Assembly: GCA_033557465.1 (NCBI GenBank)
Contig: CM066031.1
Coordinates: forward strand, 1,227,205,312 to 1,227,269,311
From: Ichthyophis bannanicus
Taxonomy: Eukaryota > Chordata > Amphibia > Gymnophiona > Ichthyophiidae
Length of the DNA: 64,000 nucleotides
Direction of reading: 5' to 3'
Below, one piece after another: positions 22,054 to 33,800 of this stretch. Position 1 is the first letter of the stretch, and every line of letters starts with the position of its first letter. The notes beneath the pieces were generated by a model. It was given only the letters and a program-made list of their open reading frames with translations, ran no database searches and was not told where the DNA came from. Position numbers and translations under genes: made by a program.

Positions 22054-23430
22054 CAGCACCCCCCCCCCCAAGGGTCTCTTGCGACCAGGAGGGAACTCTC
22101 CTGCTTCATCTTGTCCTGAAGGCCCTGCTCCAATGACTTAACCTCTTGTGTGCAGTCTAGGTAGACGCTTGCCTCCGAGACTGCTCCCTGTTGGGTAATG
22201 CATATCTTGAGAATTTTTAAATTGGAGGTACAACACAGCAGTGCAAAGATGTGATATGGACTCTGCACTAATCCCATCAGATTGACACTCAGTAAAAGTT
22301 TACATTTTTACGAGTACAGTTTCCCTTAAAAGCAATATCACCCTTTGAAAATGGAATATTTACAGAATATTTTGGAATATACTAGCTAAGTTAGTTTAAT
22401 ATGTTATTTAGCTATTTTGCAAAACAGATGTTATGTTAAAAGTGAGTTTATGTTATAATATAATTGTATTATGTTCATTGTAAAACCACCCTTGTTCTCT
22501 GGAAGGGGCAGTATATAACAGCAAATAAAAATATCACAAAATTTAGTAGGTACATAATCTGGATGAAGAGACAAGGGATGATCATCTCTGGTTACTCACA
22601 GATGGAAGGATTTCATTTGTCTATCCACTATCCACTATCTCTCTCTCTAGATATCTAGATATATTTCTTAAATGCAGGCACTTCCTGTTTGTCACAGAAA
22701 AAAACCTAGGTACTACAAACCTATACAGCACTTTTTCCTGCTTATCGTTAACTTATTTGGCTTTTTGCCTGACCTGTCTCAGGAGAAAGTCACAGTATCT
22801 CAAACTGTCACTTACATCACCAGACCAGGCACAATAGTTCTTTGAAATCTACCCAACAGATAATAGCAGTTAGGCTTTCCACAAGTCTGCAGCAAGTCAT
22901 TGTGCACGGAATAAGCACTCCTTGTGTTTTACAGCTGAAAACTTAAGGATGTGGCATGAAGTGGGATTCACCTCCACCTGCCTTGATACCATCCCATACC
23001 AGGCAGTATAATCTGGCCAGCATGCTGGGAAGGACTGTGGGCACTCCACAGAAACATCCTCAATCTGTACCTTGGTAGGTAAAAAGGACACTAGCACAGT
23101 GTACCTCCACAGGCTCAGAGTACTAGAGTACCTGAAAAGGATATTGAAAGGAAACTGCAAATGGTCCCCTAGGAAGAAGCTGTGGTCCTGCTTTATTCTC
23201 TGGTGGCTGTCTCTCCTGGGTTCCCAAAACAAGGGGGGGGGGACAACTGCAGGCTCCCAAACATGTGACTGCAGGCCAGTGTCTCATGTTCCAGTAGTTG
23301 CTAGGAGTTCCTGCTGTCCCCACCCCCACTCTGCTCTTACCTTGGAGCCTCTGCCACATGCTTTTCTACCTCATGCTCAGCCTTCCTTCCTTCCTCTGGC
23401 ACTGAGGGGGGCGACTTGGGGCTGCAGGCT
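22054..23430. other. Unclassified DNA with a possible LINE tail
   Basis: I recognise no gene. At about 22470-22530, ttgtaaaaccacccttg then ggggcagtatataacagc and aaataaaaat look like a plus-strand L2-type 3' end. The minus strand of 22897-23072 has an open frame after a possible CTACCAAG acceptor, without recognisable homology. Part of this stretch may be the remainder of the second-family DIRS into which the 16474 element inserted, but I cannot align it. Confidence 0.35.
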
Positions 23431-23533
23431 TTCACTCCCATCAATCAATTACAGGGGAAATTGAAAGCAAACTAAACCTCTCTCCTCCTTAGTTGTCCCT
23501 TCAGTGAGTCCAGCACCCTGGCTCACTACCTCT

Positions 23534-23640
23534 TCCAGCTGCTTGGAGACTGAGCATACCTGGGGCTGGTAGGTGGTGCCAGATGCTTAAGTCCACTAGT
23601 GTCATCAAAAAGATGACAGTCAAGTCTCCAAGCTGCTGGA
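23534..23640. repeat. Palindromic module, copy 2
   Basis: Inverted arms ccagctgcttggagactga and caagtctccaagctgctgg flank a loop holding gtgtcatcaaaaagatgac. It is followed by gggactggactggag, as at 665 and 63276. About 60 bp further on is a diverged DIRS ICR (tttctgggagcaagcagg, tcagtcctcat). Confidence 0.7.
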
Positions 23641-23740
23641 AAAGTACACTACCCAGAGGTGCGGGACTGGACTGGAGGGATAAGGAACCCGTCACAGGGG
23701 TACCTACACTTTTCTGGGAGCAAGCAGGAAATCAGTCCTC

Positions 23741-24093
23741 ATATCCCTTTCAAATCCACGTAATTGTTTTGTAACTGAAAATGTTTCTGCTTTTTTATTA
23801 AAATTTGAGCTAAATGATGCAGAATATAAAGTGTTTTTTGAAAAAAAGAATTTCTAATATTTACTGTTGCCATATGGCAACTACGGTCCTGAATGGATGA
23901 AAATTAAAACCAGTCTTGGCAGCTGTTTCATTTACTGCTGGGTGTGATAGTTTAAACAGGTTTTTTTTTTTCAGATGTCAGGCACAGATACACATCACAT
24001 TTTGCACACTGGATTTTTTGGAAATAGAATCCAGTGGAAAATTTTGGGGAAAATTTGAAGGTTGCCATATGGCAACAGCCATGAAAGGGATAT
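23741..24093. mobile_element. About 345-bp MITE inserted in a DIRS ICR
   Basis: It is bounded by ATAT direct repeats (23741-23744 and 24090-24093) and short inverted ends ccctttca and tgaaaggg. Two perfect 16-bp palindromes gttgccatatggcaac lie inside at 23866-23881 and 24061-24076. No ORF. If the duplication is TA rather than ATAT, the inverted ends are one base longer; family assignment is open. Confidence 0.65.
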
Positions 24094-24644
24094 GGGACTC
24101 CCCAGCTATAGGCTACTGAAAAACCTGTAAAAGCCATGGGTGACCCAAAAAGCAGACCATAAGGGCAGCAAGGGCACCGTTTGGCTGGAAGGCTGACACT
24201 ACAGTAGCAGCATCAAGGATACAATCCACACCCTGATAGACTGGATACCACAGGTTGGAGGAGTTGCATCATTCCCCAAAGAGGTGATAGTACTGCCTGG
24301 CTGAAGGCACTGTCCCTCCAGGTTTCCTCCAGACAGTAGTGTGCAGGGAAGTTGTGCACTGAAGGACCAGGTGGTGGCCTGGCATATCTCCAGTAAGGGC
24401 AGAGTGCAGGCTAGCCACTGAAGCCACCATATAGGTGTGCTGTTACATGATGCTTGAGAGAGAGCACCCTGCCTGTTGGTAGGCAAAGGAGATGCATTCG
24501 GCCACCCAGTGGGTAAGGGTGCATTTGATGACTAAAAGCCACTGTTGACTGGGGTCAAGATAGCTGTGCTGAGCAGTGATGGGACTGTCCTCTGAACGTA
24601 AAAAGGACAACACCTGCTCACAATCTAGCATATGCAGTGAGGCT

Positions 24645-24800
24645 AGAGGATATCAATGCTTGACCCAGTACAAGCAGTGGAACCTGTATCTTTTGGGGAA
24701 ACTGCTAGGTACGTATGACCTAGACTGGCCACTGTTGGAAACAGGATACTGGGCTTGATGGACCTTGGTCTGACCCAGTATGGCATCTCTTATGTATGTT
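24645..24800 (+). mobile_element. CR1 3' tail
   Basis: Only the 3' untranslated end is present: gatatcaatgcttgaccc, then ggccactgttggaaacag, tactgggcttgatggac and ggtctgacccagtatggc, matching 4730-4880. It lies in the recombinase region of the old DIRS. Such short 3' pieces are the usual result of truncated reverse transcription. Confidence 0.85.
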
Positions 24801-26832
24801 TAAGCCTCCACCCTAGATGAATGAGGCCTAGGAAAGAATGTAGGCAACACCACCTCTTGATTTAAAAACGGAAGGCTGACCACCTTTGGTAAGAATTTCA
24901 GGCGCGTGAAGGACAACCCTGTTCTTGTAGAACCTGGTTTAAGGTGTGCGATCCACCAGCACCTGCAGTTCTCACCCTTCTGGCAGAGGCAAGTGCCACC
25001 AGAAACATGACATTCCAGAAAAGAAATTTGACATAGCAGGTGGCCAAGGGTTCAAAGGGTGAAGCCATAAGCTTCCCCAAAACCACACTGAGGTCCCAAA
25101 CCACCAGCAATGGACAGATTGGGGGCTGAGAGAGACCTTGCATGAATCTGCTCACCAGGAGGTGGCCTTCCATTATACGATGGTGAGCAGAGATGGCAGA
25201 GGTGCACTCCGTTGCATTTAAGGCCAACCCTTGACAAATGCAGAAGGTACTGCAGAATGTCTGGCAACACGCAGGAGAAAGGGTTAAGACCTTCCTCTGC
25301 ACACCAAAGTGAAAACCTGTGCCACAAAGTCATACACCTGTCTTGTAGAGTCCTTATGTGAAGCCAGGAGAACATCCGATCAGCCTGGAGAGGCCATGGA
25401 TGCACTACAGCTAGCCTCTTAGCATCCAGGCCGTCAGTACCAGTGATGGGAGATTGGGATGCAGTAAGGCCCTGTTGTCCTGTGATAGTAGGTCCAGGGT
25501 GCTCTCTAACAGTAGGACAGCTTAAGTAGGCAAAACAAGGGTTGCCTGGTGCAACACGAATCACTGAGGCTGCTTCCACTTGGATCTTGGAAGGTCCATG
25601 GTATCAGGGGTATAGGCAGGAATGCAGAGGAAGCCTCTGGACCAGGGAAGGAGAAAGGCATCCATTGCCTACAGCCCTGGTCTGGCCTCTATGAACAGAA
25701 ATGCTGCAGCTGTGTGTTGTCCTGACTGGCAAAAAGGTCCATCTCTGGGTTCCAATACCAGAAAATCTCTAGCACTACTGGGTTCAGCCTCCACTTGAGG
25801 GGCTGAAGGACACAGCTCAGTCAGCCAACACACTGTCTTTTCCTGATAAGTAAACTGCCCTGAGGAAGATGTCTTTCCCTGCTGTGAAATTCCAGGTGTA
25901 CTGCCTCCCAGAGGTGGTATGACCCCGTGCCCACTTGCTTGTTGATATAGTGCATCACTACCTGGTTGTCCATCTGGACCTGAATCACCTGGCCTTCCAG
26001 ATGATCCTGGAAGACAGTGCATGATAGACTGCTCTGAATTCCAGCAGACTTGATCTGCACAGCACTCTGACGACCACAGACTCTGCAACTGCAGATTGTA
26101 GTGGGCCCCCAGCACAGCTTGGGTGCATCTGTTAGGGTGCATTGCACTAGGGGAGCCTGAAAGGGCTAGCTGGCTCAGAGATTGAGGTGTTCCTGCCACC
26201 AATTGAGGGAAGTTTTCAGGACTGGTGTCACCAGGATACAGTTCTCCAGATGTCCAGATGCTGGCATCCATTGGATGCCAAGTGTCCACTGAGCCTGCCT
26301 CATATAGAGGCAGGCAAACAGGGTGACCTGAATGGAGGCAGCCACGTGCCCCGGTAGACTGAACATTTTCCTGGCAGTCACTACTGAGTTGCCCTAGGCC
26401 AGGGCTGATGGCCACCAAGCTCAATTGAGAGGCAAAAACAACTTTGCTGGAGAGGAATCGAAGAGGGTGCTGATTAACTCCAGTTGCTGGGTGGGACTTT
26501 GGTAAGTCACAAATCTGAGGCTTCCCCAGGCATGGTGGCTCAAATAAGCGAGGATGAATACCCCCAGGAGGTGGAGGTGAGCAGCCACGACCACCAGGCA
26601 TTTTGTGAATGCTCTGGGAGCTGCAGCAAGGTTGAAGGGAAGTACCTGGTACTGCATGTCATCTGCCAACTATGAACCAGAGGTACTGATGCCTTGGGTG
26701 GATCAGGATGTGGGTTTAAGCATCTTTTGAAAGTCAAGGAGCATAGCCAATCTCCCTGCAGGAGGTAGAGCAGCAAGGTTCCAGGGATATCTTGAACTTT
26801 TCATTGACCAAATGGTTTAGGTCCTTAGATCG

Positions 26833-26967
26833 AGGTTATTTATTTTACATTCTCTTATATACCGCGCTATTCTGCATCAGTGCGGTTTACATTGAACAAA
26901 CTGAAATTACATTGAACAGGGCATTATAACTAGGAGATAACTATTTTACAGGGAACATGGGCTATGG
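26833..26967 (-). mobile_element. L2-like LINE 3' tail
   Basis: The sequence ttatttattttacattctc followed by ataccgcgctattctgcatc matches the reversed L2 3' ends at 3161 and 53500. About 135 bp long, non-coding, inserted in the RT region of the old DIRS. Confidence 0.75.
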
Positions 26968-29478
26968 TTGGGCTGGAAACTCCGTCTTCTTAGGGACAAG
27001 GAAATAGCAGAAGTAGAACGCCATGTCCAGAAGGTGCAGGGGGACAGGCTTTACCACTTGATCTTCAAGCAAACCCTCAAGCTCCTTCAGCAGCAGCAAC
27101 CTGTGCAAGGGGTCCATTGGTAATTCCCTCGGGAATGGGGGAGGCAGCTATGCAAAGTGGAGGAGATAACCTAACTACCTGCAGCACCCAGGTGTCTGTG
27201 GTAATGTTAGGCCACCTGTGAGTGGTGGACCAGCTGTCCTCCCTCCTGTGAACTGAGCCCTGTACCTCCTGGGGAGGGAGGCTATGCCCAAGACGTCAAC
27301 CCTCCCCCGCTACAGCTGAGGTGTTTGAGGGCGTTTGGCCTACAAGGGCCATGCCCCTGGCCTACTGCCCCTGCAGGGGAGCACGATAAAGCATGAAAAT
27401 GGGGGTAGTTTCCATAAACCTTCTTGGTTTTAGAAGGTTCTGGTCATGAATTCCTTCTCCACCTTGTCAGCCTTATGTCATGGGCTTGCTGAAGAGATTT
27501 ACAGCACCCCTCACCGGCACAGGACATTGGCTAACTTGTCCTGAACCCATTGCTCCGAGAACTGTAGCCAGGCAAGATGTCTGGCACTAATGCCCAATGC
27601 AGCTACCCGAGCCATTGAGTTGTCAAAGGCTGCTCAAGTTTGAAATTTGGAGCATCCTCTATTGACACTAGGGCCTTGAAGTGCTCCAGAGATCTGCCTA
27701 CTAACCCAGCTGGGAACCCAGTGATTTCCTTGGCCAGGTCTCTCAGGTACATACCCATGTACAGCTGGGTATGTCTGGATCCAGGCTGTGAGCATGGAAC
27801 CCTGGAAACACTTTCTGCCATGTGTCCATGGTGCATGCCTCCCTGCCTGGAGGCACTAAGGAGTGCATCTTCTGACTCTTAATGAGATGCATAGCCGACT
27901 CCACAACCAGGAAGTTGTGGTAGCTGCAATTTATGGAAGCCAGGGCTTCGGCCAACTTGATACTGTGAATCGAGCTGATTGTTCACCACAGGCATCACCA
28001 AGGTCTCCCACATACCAAAGAGCAACTGCTCTAGGATGGGGGGCATGGTATTGTCAGCACCTACCAAAAGGGAGCCTTGTACTGGAGGATCATGAGATCC
28101 TTGGTATGCAGCTGTCTTTGGGCACCGCCACAATGGCGAGTGCCTGGAACATCTCCCAGATGAGCTCCAGGAAAGCCAAGTCCTCTAGAGGTGACCATTG
28201 CTGATGGTGTGGCAGGGATGGGTCAGAAGGGATGTCCCGCTGGAGAATGGTGTCAATGATGCCATCTGTCTCCCATGCTGATTTCAAACCAGAGGAGTCT
28301 TCTAGCGCTCCATGGTCAGACATACTTGACTACTCCTGGTGTTGAGGCTCTGGCACAGCTGTGCTAGCCTACAACTTGGAAGACAATGGGGTTGACTCTG
28401 AATGGGCCAACTCTCCAGAATAGAAAGGGCATCCCTCTGGGAACATCCTGGAGGATAGCCTGGTCAAGGGCACCGACTCAGTGATCGAGTCAGGCCCCTG
28501 TGAGCCTCAATGAGCACAGCAAAGTTGCGTTTGAGGGCCAGCATCCTGGCCTCAATGCTAGACTGTGCTGCTGGAGCAGGCACCAACCTTGAGGGCTCCA
28601 AAGCCAGAGCTGTGTCCTGGGAGAGAGAATCCCAGATGGTGATGCCTCAGGGGAACTGGTGTGATCCAACACTGCTGCTGTGTCCCTCCAAAGTAGCCTG
28701 AGGCCACTGTCATCACTGGCATCGAGTAGAGGGCTCTGTGCCCAGGTCCCCAAGTCTTACCTCCCACGGTAGGGCCTGACTTAGGCTTTGATGAAGTCTG
28801 AGGAAGATCCTCTGAGGAGGACCAACACCCTATTCCGTGTCTCCAACTGGGTCTGGGAGCACGATGCTGGCATCGAAGGCAGTGATTCCACCCTGATGTC
28901 AATCCTGAGGCAAGCAACTCCCTCTGCTGCATTTCATGTTCCTTCCAGGTCTTAGCTGACATCAATAGGCAAGATGACATGTCATGGTCTGCCCCAAGGC
29001 GATACATGCAGGAACTGGCAGTCCATACAGGACATAGTGCGATTGCACTTGCCACACTGCTTGAATCCGCTGGTCAAAAAACAAACAGGAAAAACAAACC
29101 CTGCAAGGTTAAACTCAGTCTTGACCAGCTAGGCTGCAAGTGAAAAACCTGCAGGCCAAAAATAGGAGGTACCCCAGCAAAAAGCATGATGCAGAGGTGT
29201 TGGGACTGGCACAGAAAAGTGATAGATTACCAAAAAGAAGAAATTACTGATACCAGTGGGGAAAAACACACACACACACAACCACTTTATCTGGGTGCGA
29301 AGACAGCACATCTGCAGGGCTCTGTGGAAAAAAAGATGGGAGGTAAGATGGCACCTTTGGACAGGAAGGTGACCAAGCATGCAGTGTAGGTCCTAAAGGC
29401 TCTTCTGAAAGCTGAGGATTGGATCTATGTGGGCTCTGTTGGCACGGTCACCCATATGTGAGGCATGATTCCTGCTTG

Positions 29479-30100
29479 ATACCGGAGAACCAGCCTGAGC
29501 TGTTTTAGAAGCTGAAGTCACCTTACCATGCTCCCCCCCAACTAGAACCATGTGGTCATACAAGATGGTTGCTGTTCCCACTGGTAGTGAGGATACTGAA
29601 AACATAGGAGATACAGTAAAAGCAGCAAACTCATGAGGTCCTGACATTGCTGGAAAGCGTGCACCCCAAGGCATCTCCACACTGTGGTTCCTATAGCATG
29701 AGCTCTGCTGCCAATTCCTTTTTGCCCAAAGAGCACACCTCTGCACTGGGCATGACTGCAGAACTAAACATGCTTGAAAGGAAAAAAAAAATAGTGAAAC
29801 AAGGAGCCCTTGATTTGGTAAGGGAGTCCTGGCCCAACAAGTGGCCTGAGAAACCAAATGGATTCCCCAGCTGCCTTCAAGATTTTTTTTTTTAATTTTA
29901 ATTTGAAGCTGCTTTATTAAAGCAGCACAAGAGTGCCAATTAAAATCGTAAGACTGAGTTAATGAGTTAAACACTAGCAAAAACTAGAAAGAGCTCAACA
30001 TGCAGATACAGGATAGTGAAAGCAGGGGTGCCTAGGACCAGATTTACCAACACACTACCCTGCCCCTCCCCAACCCCCCGCTGGCACTATGGGATCATCC
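29479..30100. other. Unclassified DNA
   Basis: It lies between the right end of an old DIRS and an L2 fragment. An A-run and a T-run (about 29780 and 29885) suggest old retroposed pieces. The minus-strand frame 29393-29980 has no recognisable domain. No gene call. Confidence 0.3.
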
Positions 30101-30868
30101 TACTTTATCTTTATCTTTATTTGCAGATTTAATATACCGCTCTTTACCGGTGGCATCAGAGCGGTGTACAATAGTAAAATATACAGGCTGCCGAAATAGA
30201 AAGGAACACCAAAAATTTAAAGAGCAGGATAGGAAGAGGAGACAGAGCAGGCAGCAGCTAATACAGCAGAAGGACGGGACAAAGGTGGATGCAGTCAGAA
30301 TCAACGAGGTGAGGGGGAGAGGGGAGCAGATGGGGGAGGAAGGTTGAAGGCAGTGCAAAAAAGGTGGGTCTTCAATCTGGCCTTAAAAGTTGTTTAAGAA
30401 GGTTCTAAGCGGAGGGCGACGGGAAGCGAGTTCCAGAGCTTTGGTCCTAGAAAGAAAAATGCTGAGGAGCGGGTGGACTCCAGGTGAGCCTGTGAGGGGG
30501 AAGGAAGGGACATGCGATTCAGGTGAACTGATCTGAGGGAACGATGTGAAGAGTGAAGACGTATTAAATTGGCAAGGTAGAGGGGGACACCAGTGTGGAT
30601 AGTCTTATGGACGTAGATAAGAATTTTGAACTGAATGCGATAGACAAGGGGAAGCCAGTGTAGGTGAATCAAGATGGGGGTGATGTGGTCGAAGCGGGAG
30701 GCGTGAGTGAGAAGGCGTGCAGCGGTATGATGAACGAGTTGTAGTCTTCGCAATTGAGTTTGAGGAAGACCAGCGACTTACTCTTGGCCCAGTGTTAGAA
30801 ACCTGGTGTAACTGCAAGACAGAGCAATTGTCCTCTCTAAGATATTGAGACCTTTGGACCAATCATAT
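30101..30868 (-). mobile_element. L2-like LINE 3' fragment
   Basis: It begins with (tttatc)n and aatataccgctctttaccgg, the reversed LINE tail. The minus strand of 30394-30753 encodes LQLVHHTAARLLTHASRFDH and HWLPLVYRIQFKILIYVHK, then FFFLGPKLWNSLP, the conserved end of L2/CR1-group ORF2. The fragment ends where a DIRS starts at 30871, so the DIRS may have inserted into it. Confidence 0.82.
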
Positions 30869-30870
30869 AG

Positions 30871-33800
30871 CAGTTACTTACCTGTAACAGGTGATCTCTG
30901 GGAACAGCAGGAATAAGTCTTCACATATGGGTACATCGGTACCAACGGAGCCTGCGCGGGAACACTTCCCAGCGTCCAATCAGAAAGTTTTTGGAAGCAT
31001 CCCACCACGCCTGCGTGCTGCCTTCCCGCCTTTCCCAACTGCCTCTCCTCAGTTAAGTTTTAAAGCTGAGAGAGAGAGGAAAGGAAAGAGATACAACTCC
31101 TAGGGGAGGTGGGAGGGTTGTGAAGACTTATTCCTGCTGTTCCCAGAGATCACCTGTTACAGGTAAGTAACTGTGCTATCTCCAGGAACAAGCAGGAATG
31201 AGTCTTCACATATGGGGACTCCCAAGCTAAGATGCCTGGAGTCTCAGCATGTTATGGATTGGAACATGCTACACCTCATATGGCCAGGCATCCCAGGATG
31301 GTGGGAAGGAGTTGAAACAGAAAGGTGCTGTAAAAGACAGCTAACCTAACATAGGACTGCAGATAAGAAGTCCCTGTGTGGATGACAATTATCACCAAAT
31401 ATATTGAAAATGAAATATTGCAATATGGACCTCCCCTAACAGGATTGTACAAAAGTATGGAGGTTCATGGGATCTACTGGGGATCCAGTAGAGGAACCTC
31501 AAGGAGGACCTCACTGCAAAAGTAGAGGTAATAAACTTGTAGGAAAACATAATGGAGGTCAGGAATTCTGAAAGGTAAGAAGTAACCCCAGGGGTAAACT
31601 GGGGTAGTACCAAAACTAAGCCGTCAGGGGAAGGCTTTATGAAAAAAGCCCAAACTCTTTTGGCTACAGAGTGACTCACTGATAGGAGCAAAACGAGGAA
31701 AAGGCTGATTTGGACAAAACAGGCCTAATCCTTGTGGGAAGAAGGGGTATGGAAAATCCTTATATCCCAAAAGAAAGGACAGATGCCCGAGGCGTTAGCC
31801 TCAGAATGACTGAAGATCTGCAATGTCTTTCCTAACTGATGTCAGGTAGGAAAGACACTGGAACATGGAGAGCTTCAGAGGTACCTAAAACCTTTAGGGG
31901 TATGGTAGAAAAGTAGTTAACTACCACTGGAGTAGTTGTGTGTGTAGCACCCCAAACATGCTGGGACAGCATGGTTTGGGTAGAGCCCAACTGTCAGAAT
32001 CATATAGAGACATCTATATGAGCATAGACAGTCAGATAGATAAGTATGTAAATACATATCTACCTATAATCGAGAGATCGAGAGACATAAGAATATATAT
32101 CTATAGTGAGATATAGAAGGGCAAAACACATACACAAATGATATAAGTGTCTACAATTAGGCAGACAGATGTGCTTATAGAAAGTATATTCACATAGGAG
32201 ATGTGAAGAGGAAAGATTCATCTAACAAGAAGGTGGAACCTACTTGAGAAGATATATAGAGAATCTATTCCCCCTGGTTATGATGGAAGAAAGTCAGGGG
32301 AAAAATCTCCCTGACAAAGAACAGACTAGATTGCTTTTCATGTAACCATCCTGGTTATTTCACTGACTAGCATTCTTGCAGCAGAGGATAATATCAGTCT
32401 GCAGGCAGCAAGTCCTGAGTCCTCCAGAACTCTGGCATGGTAAATAGACAGAAGACACATAGGAATGAGATACCATATTGACCTACTTAAGGGGCAAAAG
32501 GGGTATCATGCATTCTTTAGCTAAATATGCGCTGTCCATGAAGAATTAGGATACCATGAGGACGAGCTGCAAGGAAAAAAAAAAGAGCATATTCCCGGTG
32601 GGAATCCTGAGGACCAAACGAGGGAATTGAACAACTCTAAGCTTTCACGTAAGAGAAGGCCCATGTCCTTTGCTTTAGAAAGGAGATAGTAGGGTAGGAA
32701 GAACCCTTCCAGTCATGAGGGGCATGACTGAGGGAGCCTTTTCCAACCATCTAGGACAGCTGTTTGAGGAAATCCTAATGCTCTCTAGCAAGGGCCCATA
32801 GTGGAAAGCTTCTCTGTAGATTGCAGAGAGCATAATGCAGGAGAATTAGGAGATAGAACTGGCTGCTGGAAAAGCCAGTACCTAGGTCGACTATGCTGCC
32901 AAACCCAAGGGAATTGGAGATGGCAAGAATAGAAAAAACAGAGAAGCCTGTAGTGATAAGATTTGCCAAGAAAGATGAATCCACTGTCTTGGAGTCACTA
33001 CTGAGGCCAGAAAGAATATAGTGGGAGGACAACTCTGGATGCTTGTGGGGAAGAACCAGTGGTCCAATCACTAGGACTCCTGCATGGGCAGCTGCTAGTA
33101 AGACATCAGAAAGAATCTGTTAAAAAACAGAAAGAACAGAACAGGAGTAAGAAAACACTGGACCTGCCTGAAAGCTGCCCCAAAGCAAAAAAGAAGAGTT
33201 AACTCAGAGGAAAACTCCATACTGGAATAGTGACAAAACTAAAAAGGCTGAAGAGAAGCCCTCCAGTGTAATAGTACCACTCTTACAGGGGAAATGCTTG
33301 ATAAGAGGGTAGAAAAGATGGAGCTGAATGGAGACTTACAATATGGTAAGTCTGTAGAAAGGAAAAAATTCATGCTGGTACAGAAAAACCTCTCATTTGA
33401 TAGTTGTTAAACCTCTTTCTCTAGCAGGAAGAAGAGGAGAAGCTGTGACCTATAGGCATGAACATCTTAAGAGCTCGTATAACAGAGAAAAATGGATGTC
33501 GTGTGAAAAAGAGATCCATGGCTAGAGTTTAGAATGAAGCAGTGGAAGGCTTCTATTGACAAGCAGCCAAATGCAGGTTCTAAACCCCAAGAGAAACAAA
33601 AAATATGTGATTAGTCAGAAACCCTGCAGATGCTGGGTTTGATGAGCCTGGTGAGAGTTTGGATTCTTCAGACCAGGGCGATGTTTCCCTTGTTTGGGAA
33701 CATCTGTGTGATGGGCAGATGAATAAAACCTTCTCCCCCTAGGGGAAGAAAGTTTGGTAGGACATTTCCTACCTACTGGGAAAGAGGAGGGCATAAAACA

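Larger units (their letters stand above)
23700..29478 (-). mobile_element. Old DIRS retrotransposon with three insertions
   Basis: A diverged ICR half (gggagcaagcaggaaatcag) at 23714-23740 is split by a MITE and continues at 24090 (atatgggactccccagctat). On the minus strand the remains are: YR at 24820-25400 (SRFMQGLSQPPICPLLVVWD, VALASARR), methyltransferase/RNase H-like at 25669-26150 (VQMDNQVVMHYINKQ), RT at 26400-26800 (YQVLPFNLAAAPRAFTKCL), gag at 27500-28500 (LYMGMYLRDLAKEITGFPAG), and a 5' terminus at 29440-29478 (cacccatatgtgaggcatga). Stops are frequent. It belongs to the older subfamily, like the copies at 1809 and 49386. Confidence 0.75.

Noticed and set aside
29262..29282. (CA)n microsatellite as a regulatory element
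   Set aside because: Only about seven units inside an old DIRS; nothing indicates a function.
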